64,000 nucleotides of DNA from M3007 sp041741155 (GCA_041741155.1 JBGSKO010000120.1:21158-85157); one strand, 5' to 3'; shown: positions 1-8,625, counted from the first letter of the stretch. Numbers and translations: made by a program. The notes: generated by a model not told the origin, from the letters alone.

Positions 1-25
1 TGACGGGCAATAGCATTTTGTACCT

Positions 26-1540
26 ATGCAACACATATTTGTATTGCTCTGGGTAGTTTTACCCTTTGCATGTATTTCGCAAAAGCAAGATTATATCTGG
101 ATGGTCGGTCACGATTACAACTTTACCGATACCATTTATGGCAGCACCATAATTGATTTCAACAAGAACAACCCATCTGCTTTTTACTATGAGCAAAGTA
201 TTAACATGAATATGTTTGCATCAAACGCCTCAATTTGTAATTCGGAAGGAGAACTGCTTTTTTATTCTAATGGGTGTGATGTTGCCGATGGTGTTGGAAA
301 TTATTTAGAAAATGGAACTGATTTAAATCCCGGATTTAGGCACACTCGTTTGTGTGACGAATTATTCCGTGGATATTCCGCTGGATATCCAAGTATGGTA
401 ATTCTCCCTCTACCTAGCAGTGACAGCCTTTACTATCTTTTCCACAAAAGTACATTGTATGTATCTGGTCCGCCTGAAGATGTTTATGTGGACAAACTCC
501 TATATTCCGTGGTCAAGGTAACATTAGACCAAAAAATAGTCACGCAAAAAAACGTGCCCGTAATGGAAGACAACCTTGCCACGGGTGAAATGCTCGCCGT
601 GAAGCACGCCAACGGTACGGACTGGTGGCTCATCACGCCTCGGCGCAACAGCAACCAGTTTTATGTTTTTCGTTTCACCGAAGACGGTATCGTGGACACA
701 CTCACCCAAACTATCGGCGGCCTGCCTCCGCCACAAGAGGAAGGCTCGGGGCAGACCACGATCTCTCCCGATGGCGGGATACTGGTGCGCTACTTTCCTT
801 ACCATGACATTATGATCTACTCGTTTGACCGGGCCACCGGACAGTTTTCCAACTACCAAACGGTTCCAATAACTTTAGATCCGGTATTTGCATTCGACGG
901 CGGCTGTGCCATCTCGCCCAGCGGGAGATACTTGTACATCATGGCCGTGCTCAAGGCATATCAGTTTGATCTTTGGGCCGACGATATTTCCGCCACCCAA
1001 ACAACAATTGCGGAATGGGACGGATTTGCCGATCCCGTAGCTATCACTTTTTACCGCTCCCAACTCGGACCCGACTGCAAAATCTACGTCCTTGGTGGCG
1101 GCGACACACGCTACTATCATGTCATCCACAACCCCGACTCGCCCGGCGTAGCCTGCAACTTCGAGCAACGCGGCTTGGTACTGCCTACGCCCAGCGGGGC
1201 CTCCATCCCGTACTTCCCCAACTACCGGCTGGGGCCGGTTGGCAACCCGGGTCAGCCGTGCACGCCTACGGTGAGCGTGTCGGCGGGGCCGGGGGAGCGG
1301 GGGGCGGGGGTTTTGGTATATCCCAATCCGGCAAGTCAGTTGCTGCACATACGAAGCGAAATGAAACACATTGAACCAATTGTTTTTTCGCTATTCAATG
1401 CTACAGGCCAACTTGTCGCAAGGCGGACGAGTACAAGCGACTTCTTTTCTGTTGATTTGCCTATCGGCGAATTCCCGGGCGGAGCCTACTACTACGTCGT
1501 TAGTACGGGCCATTCCGGTAAAGTGATCATTCAACACTAA
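26..1540 (+). CDS. T9SS-sorted secreted protein, tandem paralogue 1
   Basis: A 504-aa protein of unknown function. It starts with a hydrophobic signal (MQHIFVLLWVVLPFACIS) and ends with a T9SS type A sorting domain from about residue 430 (motif VYPNPAS, later LFNATGQLV, final residues SGKVIIQH), so it should cross the outer membrane by type IX secretion and be attached to the surface or released. The ~400-residue body is beta-rich, with short repeated phrases such as ISPSGRYLY and YFPNYRLGP, possibly a propeller; no catalytic motif is recognised. The next gene is a clear paralogue in the same orientation. The first ~500 bp are markedly more AT-rich than the rest. Sorting domain is firm; body function is unknown. 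Confidence 0.85.
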   Translation: MQHIFVLLWVVLPFACISQKQDYIWMVGHDYNFTDTIYGSTIIDFNKNNPSAFYYEQSINMNMFASNASICNSEGELLFYSNGCDVADGVGNYLENGTDLNPGFRHTRLCDELFRGYSAGYPSMVILPLPSSDSLYYLFHKSTLYVSGPPEDVYVDKLLYSVVKVTLDQKIVTQKNVPVMEDNLATGEMLAVKHANGTDWWLITPRRNSNQFYVFRFTEDGIVDTLTQTIGGLPPPQEEGSGQTTISPDGGILVRYFPYHDIMIYSFDRATGQFSNYQTVPITLDPVFAFDGGCAISPSGRYLYIMAVLKAYQFDLWADDISATQTTIAEWDGFADPVAITFYRSQLGPDCKIYVLGGGDTRYYHVIHNPDSPGVACNFEQRGLVLPTPSGASIPYFPNYRLGPVGNPGQPCTPTVSVSAGPGERGAGVLVYPNPASQLLHIRSEMKHIEPIVFSLFNATGQLVARRTSTSDFFSVDLPIGEFPGGAYYYVVSTGHSGKVIIQH

Positions 1541-1563
1541 TTCTTTTCATGTCTCTCACCCAG

Positions 1564-1590
1564 CACCTTCCGACTTCGTGTCGGAAGGTG
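1564..1590 (+). terminator. Perfect 11-bp hairpin between the two paralogues
   Basis: Arms 1564-1574 and 1580-1590 are perfect reverse complements around a 5-nt loop. It lies 24 bp after the stop of the first paralogue. No long T-run follows (CCTTTACTGTTT), so it could terminate transcription weakly or simply stabilise the upstream mRNA end. It overlaps the GTG that would extend the next gene, which argues for the ATG at 1608 as that gene's start. Confidence 0.5.
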
Positions 1591-1607
1591 CCTTTACTGT
1601 TTCCGTT

Positions 1608-3110
1608 ATGAAATGGATCGTTTTGTTTTTTATAGCACCAGTGTTGTTGCAGGCTCAAAAAGAAGATCATATCTGGATTATTGGCGACAGCAACACGCCA
1701 AATACTACTTCTCACGGAGGTATTATTATTGATTTTAACTATGCACCTCCAAAAGCGACTTACCGTTACCGCGAAATTAATATGAGAACTTGCAATGCGA
1801 GCATTTCCAACGGGAATGGTGAGTTACTTTTTTATACAAATGGTTGTGATATCGCAGACCGCAACGATTCGATTCTGCCAAATGGCGATGGATTAAATCC
1901 CGGATATATGCATGATCTTCGATGCGACGAATGGGAAAGTGGCTATGGAGGAGGCTATCCGAACGCAGTCATACTCCCATTGCCCGGGTCTGACAGTATT
2001 TATTTTGTCTTTCACAAAAGTTCCATCTACTTACCGGGCCCACCGGAAGACTTGTACAATAATCAATTTTTATACTCCATCGTCCACATGAATCCACAAA
2101 CCGGCGTGGGGTATGTAGCGGAAAAAAATATTGAATTCATGGCGGATGCTTTGGCGTTTGGTGAAACGAGTGCCGTAAAACACGCCAACGGTACGGACTG
2201 GTGGCTCATCACGCCCCGACGCAACAGCAACCAGTTTTACATCTTCCGCTTTACCGCCGACGGTGTCGTGGACACGCTTACCCAGACCATTGGCGGGCTG
2301 CCGCCGCCGCAAGAGGAAGGGTCGGGGCAAAACACGTTGTCGCCGGATGGGAGTTTGATGGTGCGTTACTACCCCTACCACCCGGCTATGCTGTACGACT
2401 TCGACCGGGCCACCGGGCAGTTTTCCAACTACCGGACTGTAGCCATTGACTTCGGTACAGCCTGGGCTTTCGATGGCGGTTGTGCTATTTCACCCAGCGG
2501 GCAGTACTTGTATATCGCTGCGATGAAACGCATTTACCAATTTGACCTATGGGCAAACGATATTTCCTCAACTCAAACGACCGTCGCAGAATGGGACGGT
2601 TTTGTTGGGCCGATAGCCACCAATTTTTACACCTGCCAACTCGGGCCTGACTGCAAAATATACATTATAGCCGGTGGCGATACCCGCTACTACCATATTA
2701 TTCATAGCCCGAATCAACCAGGCTTGGCCTGTAATGTCGAGCAGCGCGGCTTGGTACTGCCCACACCCAGCGGGGCCTCTATCCCGTACTTCCCCAACTA
2801 CCGGTTGGGGCCGCTGGGCAGTCCCGGTCAGCCCTGTACTCCTACCGTGAGCGTGTCGGCGGGGCCGGCGGAGCGCGGCGCGGGGGCACGGGTGTGGCCG
2901 AATCCGGCGAGTACGGTGCTGCATGTACAGTGCGAGGCTGCGGCGGCTACACCCGTGCCCTTTGTGCTGTACAACGCCGTGGGTCAGGTGGTCATGCAGT
3001 ACACCCTCACCGGGGGCAATACCGACCTGCCGGTGGAGGGGCTGCCGGAGGGGATGTACTACTATGTCGCTGGACGGAGGTACGCCGGGAAGGTGGTAGT
3101 GGGGCGGTGA
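1608..3110 (+). CDS. T9SS-sorted secreted protein, tandem paralogue 2
   Basis: A 500-aa paralogue of the preceding gene. The ATG at 1608 is chosen because it gives a classic signal peptide (MKWIVLFFIAPVLLQA) and because the longer GTG start lies inside a hairpin. The C-terminal T9SS type A domain starts near residue 428 (VWPNPAS) and ends with GKVVVGR. The middle and the segment just before the sorting domain are close to paralogue 1 at DNA level, while the first ~170 codons and the sorting domain have diverged strongly. No enzymatic motif is visible; a surface beta-propeller or binding role is a guess. Confidence 0.85.
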   Translation: MKWIVLFFIAPVLLQAQKEDHIWIIGDSNTPNTTSHGGIIIDFNYAPPKATYRYREINMRTCNASISNGNGELLFYTNGCDIADRNDSILPNGDGLNPGYMHDLRCDEWESGYGGGYPNAVILPLPGSDSIYFVFHKSSIYLPGPPEDLYNNQFLYSIVHMNPQTGVGYVAEKNIEFMADALAFGETSAVKHANGTDWWLITPRRNSNQFYIFRFTADGVVDTLTQTIGGLPPPQEEGSGQNTLSPDGSLMVRYYPYHPAMLYDFDRATGQFSNYRTVAIDFGTAWAFDGGCAISPSGQYLYIAAMKRIYQFDLWANDISSTQTTVAEWDGFVGPIATNFYTCQLGPDCKIYIIAGGDTRYYHIIHSPNQPGLACNVEQRGLVLPTPSGASIPYFPNYRLGPLGSPGQPCTPTVSVSAGPAERGAGARVWPNPASTVLHVQCEAAAATPVPFVLYNAVGQVVMQYTLTGGNTDLPVEGLPEGMYYYVAGRRYAGKVVVGR

Positions 3111-3155
3111 ATCAGGAACCCATTCGTTAGATGGCGGACTCGCCGGACGAAGTAT

Positions 3156-4331
3156 TTACCGAAACGGCGTCGCAAACTTCGCATCCGTCAGCAATGCCTC
3201 GTCCGTGAGCGTGCGGAGGAACGCAACGAGTGCGGCCTTGTCGTCTGCGCTGAGGTTGAGGCGCAGGGGCTGGCCGGCATTGGGCTGGCCGGCGGGGATG
3301 CGCAAGCGATTGTCGAGTGCGGGACCTGCCTGCACGCCGGAATTGTAATGTTCCACAACTTCTTCGAGGGTCTGGAAACGACCGTCGTGCATGTACGGCC
3401 CGGTGGCCGCCAGGTTTTTGAGGGAGGGCGATTTGAAAATGATCGTTTCGCCCGCATCCAGGCCGTTGCTGAGGCTGTTTTGCACCAGTGCAAAGGTGGG
3501 CAGGGTGTGGCAGGCGGCGCAGGCTACCCCCTGGGGTGGCCCCAAAATGAAAAGTTGTTTGCCCCGGTTTTCCTGTTGCGTGTAGTTGGGGAACGGCGCC
3601 CCGTTGCCGGCGCCCGGTACGCCGGGGTTGAATACCGCCGCAAAACCCTGGTCAAACTTGCTGCCCGCAGATACCATGCTGCGCACGAACTGCGCCAGCG
3701 CGCGTTTCATTTTTTCTTCCGTGATCTCCCGGCTGCCGAACGTTTCCTCAAAGAGGGCAGGGTAGTACTCCAGCCCTTGCATCTTCTGAATGACTGCGTC
3801 CATGCCGCCATGCGCCGCGTCGAAACCCATTTCTACAGGGTCTTTGATGGGCTGGGTGACCTGATCCTCCATATCTACCGCGCGTTTGTTCCAGAACATG
3901 CGCTCGCCGGTGTAAAAATTGCCGTTGGCCAGTCGCATGGAGTGGGCGCCGGTGAGTTCGCCATCAAGGCCCCGGCTGAACGTGCGGTCGTCGCTGAACC
4001 CCATTTCCTGGAGGTGGCAACTATTGCACGCGATGGTGTTGTTGCGGCTCAGATTTTTGTCGTAAAAAAGTACCCGGCCCAGCGCGGCGCCGGCATCGGT
4101 CACGCGGTTGATGCTGGGGGCATTGTCTGTAGCCTGAATGTTTGGGCCGTAATGCACTGGAAATGCCGGCGCGGCATAGTTGGGCAGGTTATTGAAATCG
4201 AGGGTGAGGTATTTTTGAATGACGGCGTGGTTGTCGGAAGTCGGGTTTGCAACTTCGACTTTTTTGCACGCGGCGAACAGGAGGACCAGAACGGCGAGCA
4301 GGGAAACGGGCGAAAGGATGTTTTTGATCAT
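3156..4331 (-). CDS. Di-haem cytochrome c peroxidase (MauG/CcpA family) lipoprotein
   Basis: 391 aa. Two c-type haem motifs are visible, CNSCH at residues 102-106 and CAACH near 273, the hallmark of bacterial di-haem cytochrome c peroxidases, which reduce hydrogen peroxide with electrons from small cytochromes in the periplasm. The N terminus (LLFAAC, Cys22) is a lipobox, so the protein should be anchored to a membrane facing the periplasm. GERMFWNKRA and the C-terminal MHDGRF segment are typical of the family. It converges on the second T9SS paralogue (45 bp between stops) and lies 60 bp downstream of the MBL-fold gene on the same strand, so it may be cotranscribed. Family is secure; substrate (peroxide versus a MauG-like oxidation) is not. 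Confidence 0.9.
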   Translation of the reverse strand: MIKNILSPVSLLAVLVLLFAACKKVEVANPTSDNHAVIQKYLTLDFNNLPNYAAPAFPVHYGPNIQATDNAPSINRVTDAGAALGRVLFYDKNLSRNNTIACNSCHLQEMGFSDDRTFSRGLDGELTGAHSMRLANGNFYTGERMFWNKRAVDMEDQVTQPIKDPVEMGFDAAHGGMDAVIQKMQGLEYYPALFEETFGSREITEEKMKRALAQFVRSMVSAGSKFDQGFAAVFNPGVPGAGNGAPFPNYTQQENRGKQLFILGPPQGVACAACHTLPTFALVQNSLSNGLDAGETIIFKSPSLKNLAATGPYMHDGRFQTLEEVVEHYNSGVQAGPALDNRLRIPAGQPNAGQPLRLNLSADDKAALVAFLRTLTDEALLTDAKFATPFR

Positions 4332-4391
4332 GACTATTGGTGCATTAGACTTGATTTGTTTTGTTGATCTGGAAGCTTCCCGTTGGTTTTT

Positions 4392-5246
4392 TCAGGATAC
4401 TCCATCCGAACACAGCCCCGTCCATTCCACCCCGATTCGACCTTTGGCATCCATGCCAACCAGCCCTACTTCGGCAACGGGGTCATGCTCGAAAAACAGG
4501 AGTTGTTTTTCCCGGACGGCCTCTTCCAGCAGGGCTGTTTTTTCTTCCATCGAGACGAGCGGGCGTATATCGTAGGCCATGACGTACGGCAGGCCGACGT
4601 GCCATTGCGAGGGGATCGTGTCGGCGCAATAGAGGACAGTATGTTGCCCGGTATTCAACACAGGTACCATCATGGCTTCGGTATGTCCGTAGAAAAAACG
4701 CACCTGGAAACCCGGCACGAACTCGATGTTTTGGCGCACATCCACGAAACGCAAGCGCCCCTGTTCGTGCAGGGGCATGAAATTTTCGGTCAGAAAAGAG
4801 GCGCGCTCGCGGGGATTCGGGTGGATAGCCCACTGGAAATGCGGCTCGTTCGTCCAGTAAGTGGCATTGGGAAATGCCGGTTCTACCAGGCCGGTATCCT
4901 CGTTTTGCCAGAGTGCGCCGCCGCAGTGGTCGAAGTGGAGATGGGTGAGAAAAACATCGGTGATGGCTTCCCGCTGCACGCCGGCTTGGGCCAGGGAGCC
5001 GAACAGCGTTTCGGATCCGTGCGGCTCGAAGTGGGCGCGAAACTTGTCGTCCTGTTTATTTCCGAGACCGGTGTCAATCAAAATTTTCCTGCCGCCGGTT
5101 TCCACCAGCAAGGCCCGCATCGCCCAGGTACACATATTGCTCGGGTCGGGCGGGTTCATTTTTTCCCACATACGGCGCGGCACCACGCCGAACATGGCGC
5201 CGCCGTCGAGTTTGAGGTAGCCGGTGTGGATGCTGGTGAGTTTCAA
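4392..5246 (-). CDS. MBL-fold metallo-hydrolase
   Basis: 284 aa with the metallo-beta-lactamase signature THLHFDH near residues 110-116, further metal ligands in GHTEA and CADT, and a late His in FFEHDP, so a binuclear zinc hydrolase is expected. The start GYLKLDGGAMFG resembles the lactonase-like subgroup that includes quorum-quenching AHL lactonases, but substrate cannot be read from sequence. There is no signal peptide, so it is probably cytoplasmic. Its start codon overlaps the ribH stop by 4 bp, which implies translational coupling and one operon with ribH and the upstream lipoprotein gene. Confidence 0.85.
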   Translation of the reverse strand: MKLTSIHTGYLKLDGGAMFGVVPRRMWEKMNPPDPSNMCTWAMRALLVETGGRKILIDTGLGNKQDDKFRAHFEPHGSETLFGSLAQAGVQREAITDVFLTHLHFDHCGGALWQNEDTGLVEPAFPNATYWTNEPHFQWAIHPNPRERASFLTENFMPLHEQGRLRFVDVRQNIEFVPGFQVRFFYGHTEAMMVPVLNTGQHTVLYCADTIPSQWHVGLPYVMAYDIRPLVSMEEKTALLEEAVREKQLLFFEHDPVAEVGLVGMDAKGRIGVEWTGLCSDGVS

Positions 5247-5758
5247 AATCCTATTTTCTTTTTGCCCTCGGCGCCTCCGCGTTTGAGCGCGGCCATGCGA
5301 ATGGCGGTGACGGCGGCCTCCACGCCTTTGTTGCCGTGTTTGCCTCCGGCGCGGTCGATCGCCTGTTGCTCATCGTTGGGGGTGAGTACGCCGAAGATGA
5401 ACGGTTTGCCGGAGGCGATGCTGAGGGTGACCAGTCCTTGTGCCACGGCCTGGTTGATGTACTCGTTGTGGTTGGTTTCCCCCTTAATGACACAGCCAAG
5501 ACAGATCACGGCATCCAGGCTTTTTTGGCCGTTGAGGATGCGCGCGCCGGCGGGTAGCTCGAACGAGCCGGGCACCTGCACGGTGTGGATGTTTTCCGGC
5601 TTGGCGCCGTGCCGGATCAGGGTCTCGTAGCAGCCCTCGTACAGGGCATGCGTGATGTGGGCGTTCCATTCGGCCACTACGATACCGAAGTTCATGTGCT
5701 CCGCTGCCGGAATGTTGGCATCGTCGTACTGCGAGAGATTTTTAAGTGCGCTTGCCAT
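5243..5758 (-). CDS. ribH: 6,7-dimethyl-8-ribityllumazine synthase
   Basis: 171 aa. Lumazine synthase condenses 5-amino-6-ribitylamino-uracil with 3,4-dihydroxy-2-butanone 4-phosphate in the penultimate step of riboflavin synthesis. Family motifs are present in order: VAEWN, VPGSFELP, CLGCVIKGET followed by the catalytic-site His (ETNHNEY), and the C-terminal GxKGxEAA-type helix (HGNKGVEAA). Length matches the family. It sits 6 bp after a lipoprotein gene and overlaps the MBL hydrolase gene by 4 bp, so riboflavin synthesis here is embedded in a mixed operon; no other rib gene and no FMN riboswitch is seen nearby. Confidence 0.95.
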   Translation of the reverse strand: MASALKNLSQYDDANIPAAEHMNFGIVVAEWNAHITHALYEGCYETLIRHGAKPENIHTVQVPGSFELPAGARILNGQKSLDAVICLGCVIKGETNHNEYINQAVAQGLVTLSIASGKPFIFGVLTPNDEQQAIDRAGGKHGNKGVEAAVTAIRMAALKRGGAEGKKKIGF

Positions 5759-5764
5759 CGGTGG

Positions 5765-6580
5765 TTAGTATTGCGGGACGCCGTGATAGAATTTGTAGAC
5801 TGCACCCCGGATTTCGTAAGCGAATTTTTCCTCCGGTTTGGTATTGACCAGGTTGTATAGCGTGAGGGTGTCGTTGGTGCCGTTGTACCGGAAACCGTAC
5901 ATTTTTTCCGAGCCGGGCTTGCTGGATTTGGATAGAGTGATCACGTCCATCGTTTCTTCCGCCACAAAACAGTCGCCGCCGGTGCAAACGCTGTACTGGT
6001 CGTAGTCCTTCCAGTTCATAATGAGTCCACCCGGGGTAAACTGGATGGTGTCACGGCCGGCGCCCAGCGGGAGCAGAATACCACCGAACAGGTTGTAGTT
6101 CAGGGCGGTCGTGAATGCGGCGTATCCGTTCAGCGTATTGGCTTTGGATTTGACGAAGCGGTCCATTTTCATGCTGCCTTGCGTACCGTCGAACAGGGTG
6201 ATTTCCTTGTTGCCTTTCGATTGGTAAAGCAGGAATATAGATTTGCCCTGGCTGGCGCCCATGACTTCGAGGGTGTCCTTGTTGTACTTGACCGGGAGCG
6301 CCCACTTTTCGATGCCGTTGTAGCAGATCACGCTGTCGGCTTTGTTCGGGTCGAACTCGAACGCGTAGGCATACGGGACGTGCGCATTGTTCATGGCGCT
6401 CAGAACGGAGCCGTATTGGTTGGCGCGGGCGCAGAAGTCCATGGCGATCCAATGGCCGGCGAGGATGACCGGGCTGGCAGAAGTGTCATCGGATTGCTGG
6501 TTGGCAGCATTCGGAGTATCATGTTTGCAGGCGGCGATGGCGAAGGCAAGCGCGCCGAGGAGCAGAATTGTTTTTTTCAT
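5765..6580 (-). CDS. Putative lipoprotein of unknown function
   Basis: 271 aa. The N terminus MKKTILLLGALAFAIAAC is a type II signal with lipobox AIAAC, so a lipid-anchored envelope protein is expected. The mature part begins with a low-complexity Asn/Ser/Asp linker and then a compact globular domain with no motif I recognise (segments HWIAMDFC, YAYAFEFDP, GGLIMNWKDYDQY). The layout resembles small beta-barrel or lipocalin-like stress-type lipoproteins, but this is inference. It is the first gene of the operon leading into ribH, with a good -7 element 28 bp upstream. Confidence 0.75.
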   Translation of the reverse strand: MKKTILLLGALAFAIAACKHDTPNAANQQSDDTSASPVILAGHWIAMDFCARANQYGSVLSAMNNAHVPYAYAFEFDPNKADSVICYNGIEKWALPVKYNKDTLEVMGASQGKSIFLLYQSKGNKEITLFDGTQGSMKMDRFVKSKANTLNGYAAFTTALNYNLFGGILLPLGAGRDTIQFTPGGLIMNWKDYDQYSVCTGGDCFVAEETMDVITLSKSSKPGSEKMYGFRYNGTNDTLTLYNLVNTKPEEKFAYEIRGAVYKFYHGVPQY

Positions 6581-6608
6581 GATTTGTGCAATGTTTGGTT
6601 GTAGGGCG

Positions 6609-6616
6609 CAAAAGTA
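6609..6616 (-). promoter_or_regulatory. Candidate -7 element (TACTTTTG) for the lipoprotein-ribH operon
   Basis: On the minus strand this reads TACTTTTG, a full match to the Bacteroidota TAnnTTTG -7 consensus, 28 nt before the ATG at 6580. No TTG is present 17-23 bp upstream, so only half the promoter is supported. Confidence 0.4.
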
Positions 6617-6622
6617 GTGCCC

Positions 6623-7474
6623 TTACCGCAAATACCGCACTTTCACAAAAAACCTCGGGTCGCGGGCGCCAATTTGCCGGGCCGCAGCGGCGGAAAGTAC
6701 CACTTCAATGTTGCTGGCATGGCCCACCGGGATGCGTCCGATGACCTTGGCATACACGGTACGCCGGCTCATGGGGTTGGTTACCGCCATGACCGAGCCG
6801 ATAGCGGCCTCGCGGTGCAGGGCGTACAGGTCGCCTTTTTCATTGCTGTCCTTTTGCCAAAAACACACGCCCTGGGACGCTACTTCCTTGTTGCTTTTTT
6901 TCGCTTCGTCGTAGCGCTGTTGGTGGGCCTGGTCGGTGGTGGGCGGCGCTGCCGGCGTACGCCATTCGGCGGAAATGCCCTCCAGCCCCAGCCAGCCGAC
7001 ATGCAGGAGTTGGCCGGGATAGAGCTGTTCGCTTTTCAGGTTGTTTCGGCTTTTAATGGAATCCACCGGCATGCTGAAATGGCGCTTGCAAATCTGGAAA
7101 AGGTTATCGCCCTGCTGTACCACGTAGTAAATCGGCGCGAATTTGGCAGGGGCAAAGTTTGTACCTTTGTAGCGTCGTATGGCTCGGTTCGGGATCGGGA
7201 TGCTGACGAGCATACCGACATGCAGCACAGGATCGGTCTGAAACTCGGGGTGTAACGTGTACAATTCCTCCAGGCTCAGGCCGTAAAATTTGGCGAGCGT
7301 AAACAGCGTCTGCTTGGGCTTCACGATGTGGTGAATCAGTTTTTGACTGTTGGTCACGGTGAGTAGTACGCTGTCTTTCGGCGTGAGCAGGCTGCCGGTG
7401 CCGGAGGCCGCCTGACCCTGCAAAAAAACAGGGCCACATAGGGCCAAAATCAGTAATAGGGGTAAAATTCGCAT
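6623..7474 (-). CDS. LysM protein with degenerate RlpA-like double-psi beta-barrel
   Basis: 283 aa from the ATG at 7474; an upstream in-frame extension of 67 codons is rejected because this ATG begins a signal peptide (MRILPLLLILALCGPVFLQG). Two LysM peptidoglycan-binding domains follow (VKPKQTLFTLAKFYGLS and VVQQGDNLFQICKRHFS). The C-terminal ~90 residues have the RlpA double-psi barrel layout: VCFWQKDS, LYALHREAAIGSVMAVTNP, YAKVIGRIP, LSAAAARQIGA. In active RlpA lytic transglycosylases the equivalent of GRIP is DRGP with a catalytic Asp; here Gly replaces it, so a peptidoglycan-binding, non-catalytic role is likely. It is divergent from kdsB, 72 bp apart. Confidence 0.85.
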   Translation of the reverse strand: MRILPLLLILALCGPVFLQGQAASGTGSLLTPKDSVLLTVTNSQKLIHHIVKPKQTLFTLAKFYGLSLEELYTLHPEFQTDPVLHVGMLVSIPIPNRAIRRYKGTNFAPAKFAPIYYVVQQGDNLFQICKRHFSMPVDSIKSRNNLKSEQLYPGQLLHVGWLGLEGISAEWRTPAAPPTTDQAHQQRYDEAKKSNKEVASQGVCFWQKDSNEKGDLYALHREAAIGSVMAVTNPMSRRTVYAKVIGRIPVGHASNIEVVLSAAAARQIGARDPRFFVKVRYLR

Positions 7475-7496
7475 AGTTTTTCTCAAGATGTCGGGA

Positions 7497-7529
7497 CAAA
7501 TGTACGCCCAAACAAGCCAATCGAACCAA
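7497..7529 (-). promoter_or_regulatory. Candidate promoter of the LysM gene
   Basis: Minus strand: TTG (7527-7529), 22 bp, TACATTTG (7497-7504), matching the Bacteroidota consensus; 22 nt separate the -7 element from the ATG at 7474. Confidence 0.5.
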
Positions 7530-7546
7530 TATAATATATCGAACAA

Positions 7547-8269
7547 ATGGTACTTGGAGTTATTCCTGCCCGCTACGCATCCACGCGTTTTCCCGGCAAA
7601 CCGCTGGCCCTGATCGCCGGCAAGAGCATGATCCAGCGGGTGTATGAGCAAGCTTGTCAGGCCCGGCTGGTACAACAGGTCGTGGTGGCCACCGACGACG
7701 CGCGCATCCTAGAGCACGTTCGCGCCTTCGGAGGGGAGGTGCTGCTGACCCGCCCGGAGCACCCCAGCGGCACCGACCGCTGCGCGGAGGTGGCGAAAAA
7801 ATTTCCGGAAGCCGAGTTGATTCTGAACATCCAGGGCGACGAGCCGTTTGTGCAGCCGGAACAGATTGACCTGCTGGCGGAAACGTTGCTCCGAAATGCC
7901 CGATGCCCGATTGCTACCTTGGCCAAGCGTATCGAACAGACCGATCTGCTACACAACCCGAACGCGGTGAAGGTGGTTTTTTCGCCTAAACATGGCGCGA
8001 TATACTTCAGCCGGCACCCGATCCCGTTTGTGCGGGGCATTGCGCCGGAACATTGGCTGGAGCATACAGATTTTTACAAACACATTGGCTTGTACGCTTT
8101 TCGGCGCAACGCGTTGCTGCGCATTGCCCGCCTGGCTCCCACGGCTCTGGAACGCGCCGAATCGCTGGAGCAACTGCGCTGGCTCGAACATGGGCTGCGC
8201 ATTGCCGTGGGGGTAACGGAGCTGGAAACGATCGGGGTGGATACGCCGGAGGATTTGGAGCGGTTGTGA
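7547..8269 (+). CDS. kdsB: 3-deoxy-manno-octulosonate cytidylyltransferase
   Basis: 240 aa, usual family length. KdsB activates Kdo with CTP to CMP-Kdo for the inner core of lipopolysaccharide. The N-terminal nucleotide-binding signature IPARYASTRFPGKPL is intact, followed by VVATDD, the SGTDRCAE segment, IQGDEPFV and a conserved C-terminal ETIGVDTPEDLERL. It is cytoplasmic. It is transcribed alone, divergently from the LysM gene; its leader contains CCAATCGAACCAAT, a short version of the 9-bp leader repeat found before ctpA and the histidine kinase. Confidence 0.96.
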   Translation: MVLGVIPARYASTRFPGKPLALIAGKSMIQRVYEQACQARLVQQVVVATDDARILEHVRAFGGEVLLTRPEHPSGTDRCAEVAKKFPEAELILNIQGDEPFVQPEQIDLLAETLLRNARCPIATLAKRIEQTDLLHNPNAVKVVFSPKHGAIYFSRHPIPFVRGIAPEHWLEHTDFYKHIGLYAFRRNALLRIARLAPTALERAESLEQLRWLEHGLRIAVGVTELETIGVDTPEDLERL

Positions 8270-8294
8270 TGCCAAATAGCATCGCAAGGGCGAT

Positions 8295-8334
8295 AAAAAA
8301 AGGGTGTGAACGCCAACCAGCGCCCACACCCTTT
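8295..8334 (-). terminator. Rho-independent terminator of the M16 peptidase gene
   Basis: A 10-bp perfect stem (8299-8308 with 8325-8334) followed on the minus strand by seven T residues. It lies 21 bp past the natural stop of the M16 reading frame (8356), which shows the transcription unit was built to end after the now detached C-terminal tail. Confidence 0.75.
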
Positions 8335-8355
8335 CAGTGAAATCCTGCAATCGCC

Positions 8356-8625
8356 TTACGGCTTCAATTTCTTCGACACGACCTTGCCCTCGGCATCCAG
8401 CTGGATGATCTCCATGCCGAGTTCTTTCAGGCCCGGCAGTACTTTTTCGGCGTCGCCGGCCAGGAACCAGTTGATATCATTGGGCTGTACCACGGTTTTG
8501 GCCACGTTCTGCACATCTTTCAATGTCAGGTTTTGTACACGCTGGCTGTAGGCTTTCCAGTAGTCATCCTTCAAGCCGTACTTGACAATCTCGACAGCGC
8601 TGCCGTTGACGGCGCCATTGGTTTC
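8356..8625 (-). pseudogene. Detached C-terminal tail of the M16 peptidase (after in-frame TGA)
   Basis: Eighty-nine codons continue in exactly the same frame after the TGA at 8626-8628 and end at a stop at 8356. The translation (ETNGAVNGSAVEIVKYG, then DDYWKAYSQRVQNLTLKDV) is a normal end of an M16 inactive-domain half: the helix that follows the stop and the C-terminal GDAEKVLPGLKELG strand. Nothing else is missing, so a single base change (TGG or another sense codon to TGA) explains the break. Confidence 0.8.

Noticed and set aside
1578..1607. GTG start for the second T9SS paralogue
   Set aside because: It falls in a perfect hairpin and would bury the signal peptide behind ten extra residues.
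4383..5630. 415-codon plus-strand frame antisense to MBL and ribH genes
   Set aside because: Both minus-strand proteins have complete family motifs; the plus-strand product resembles nothing.
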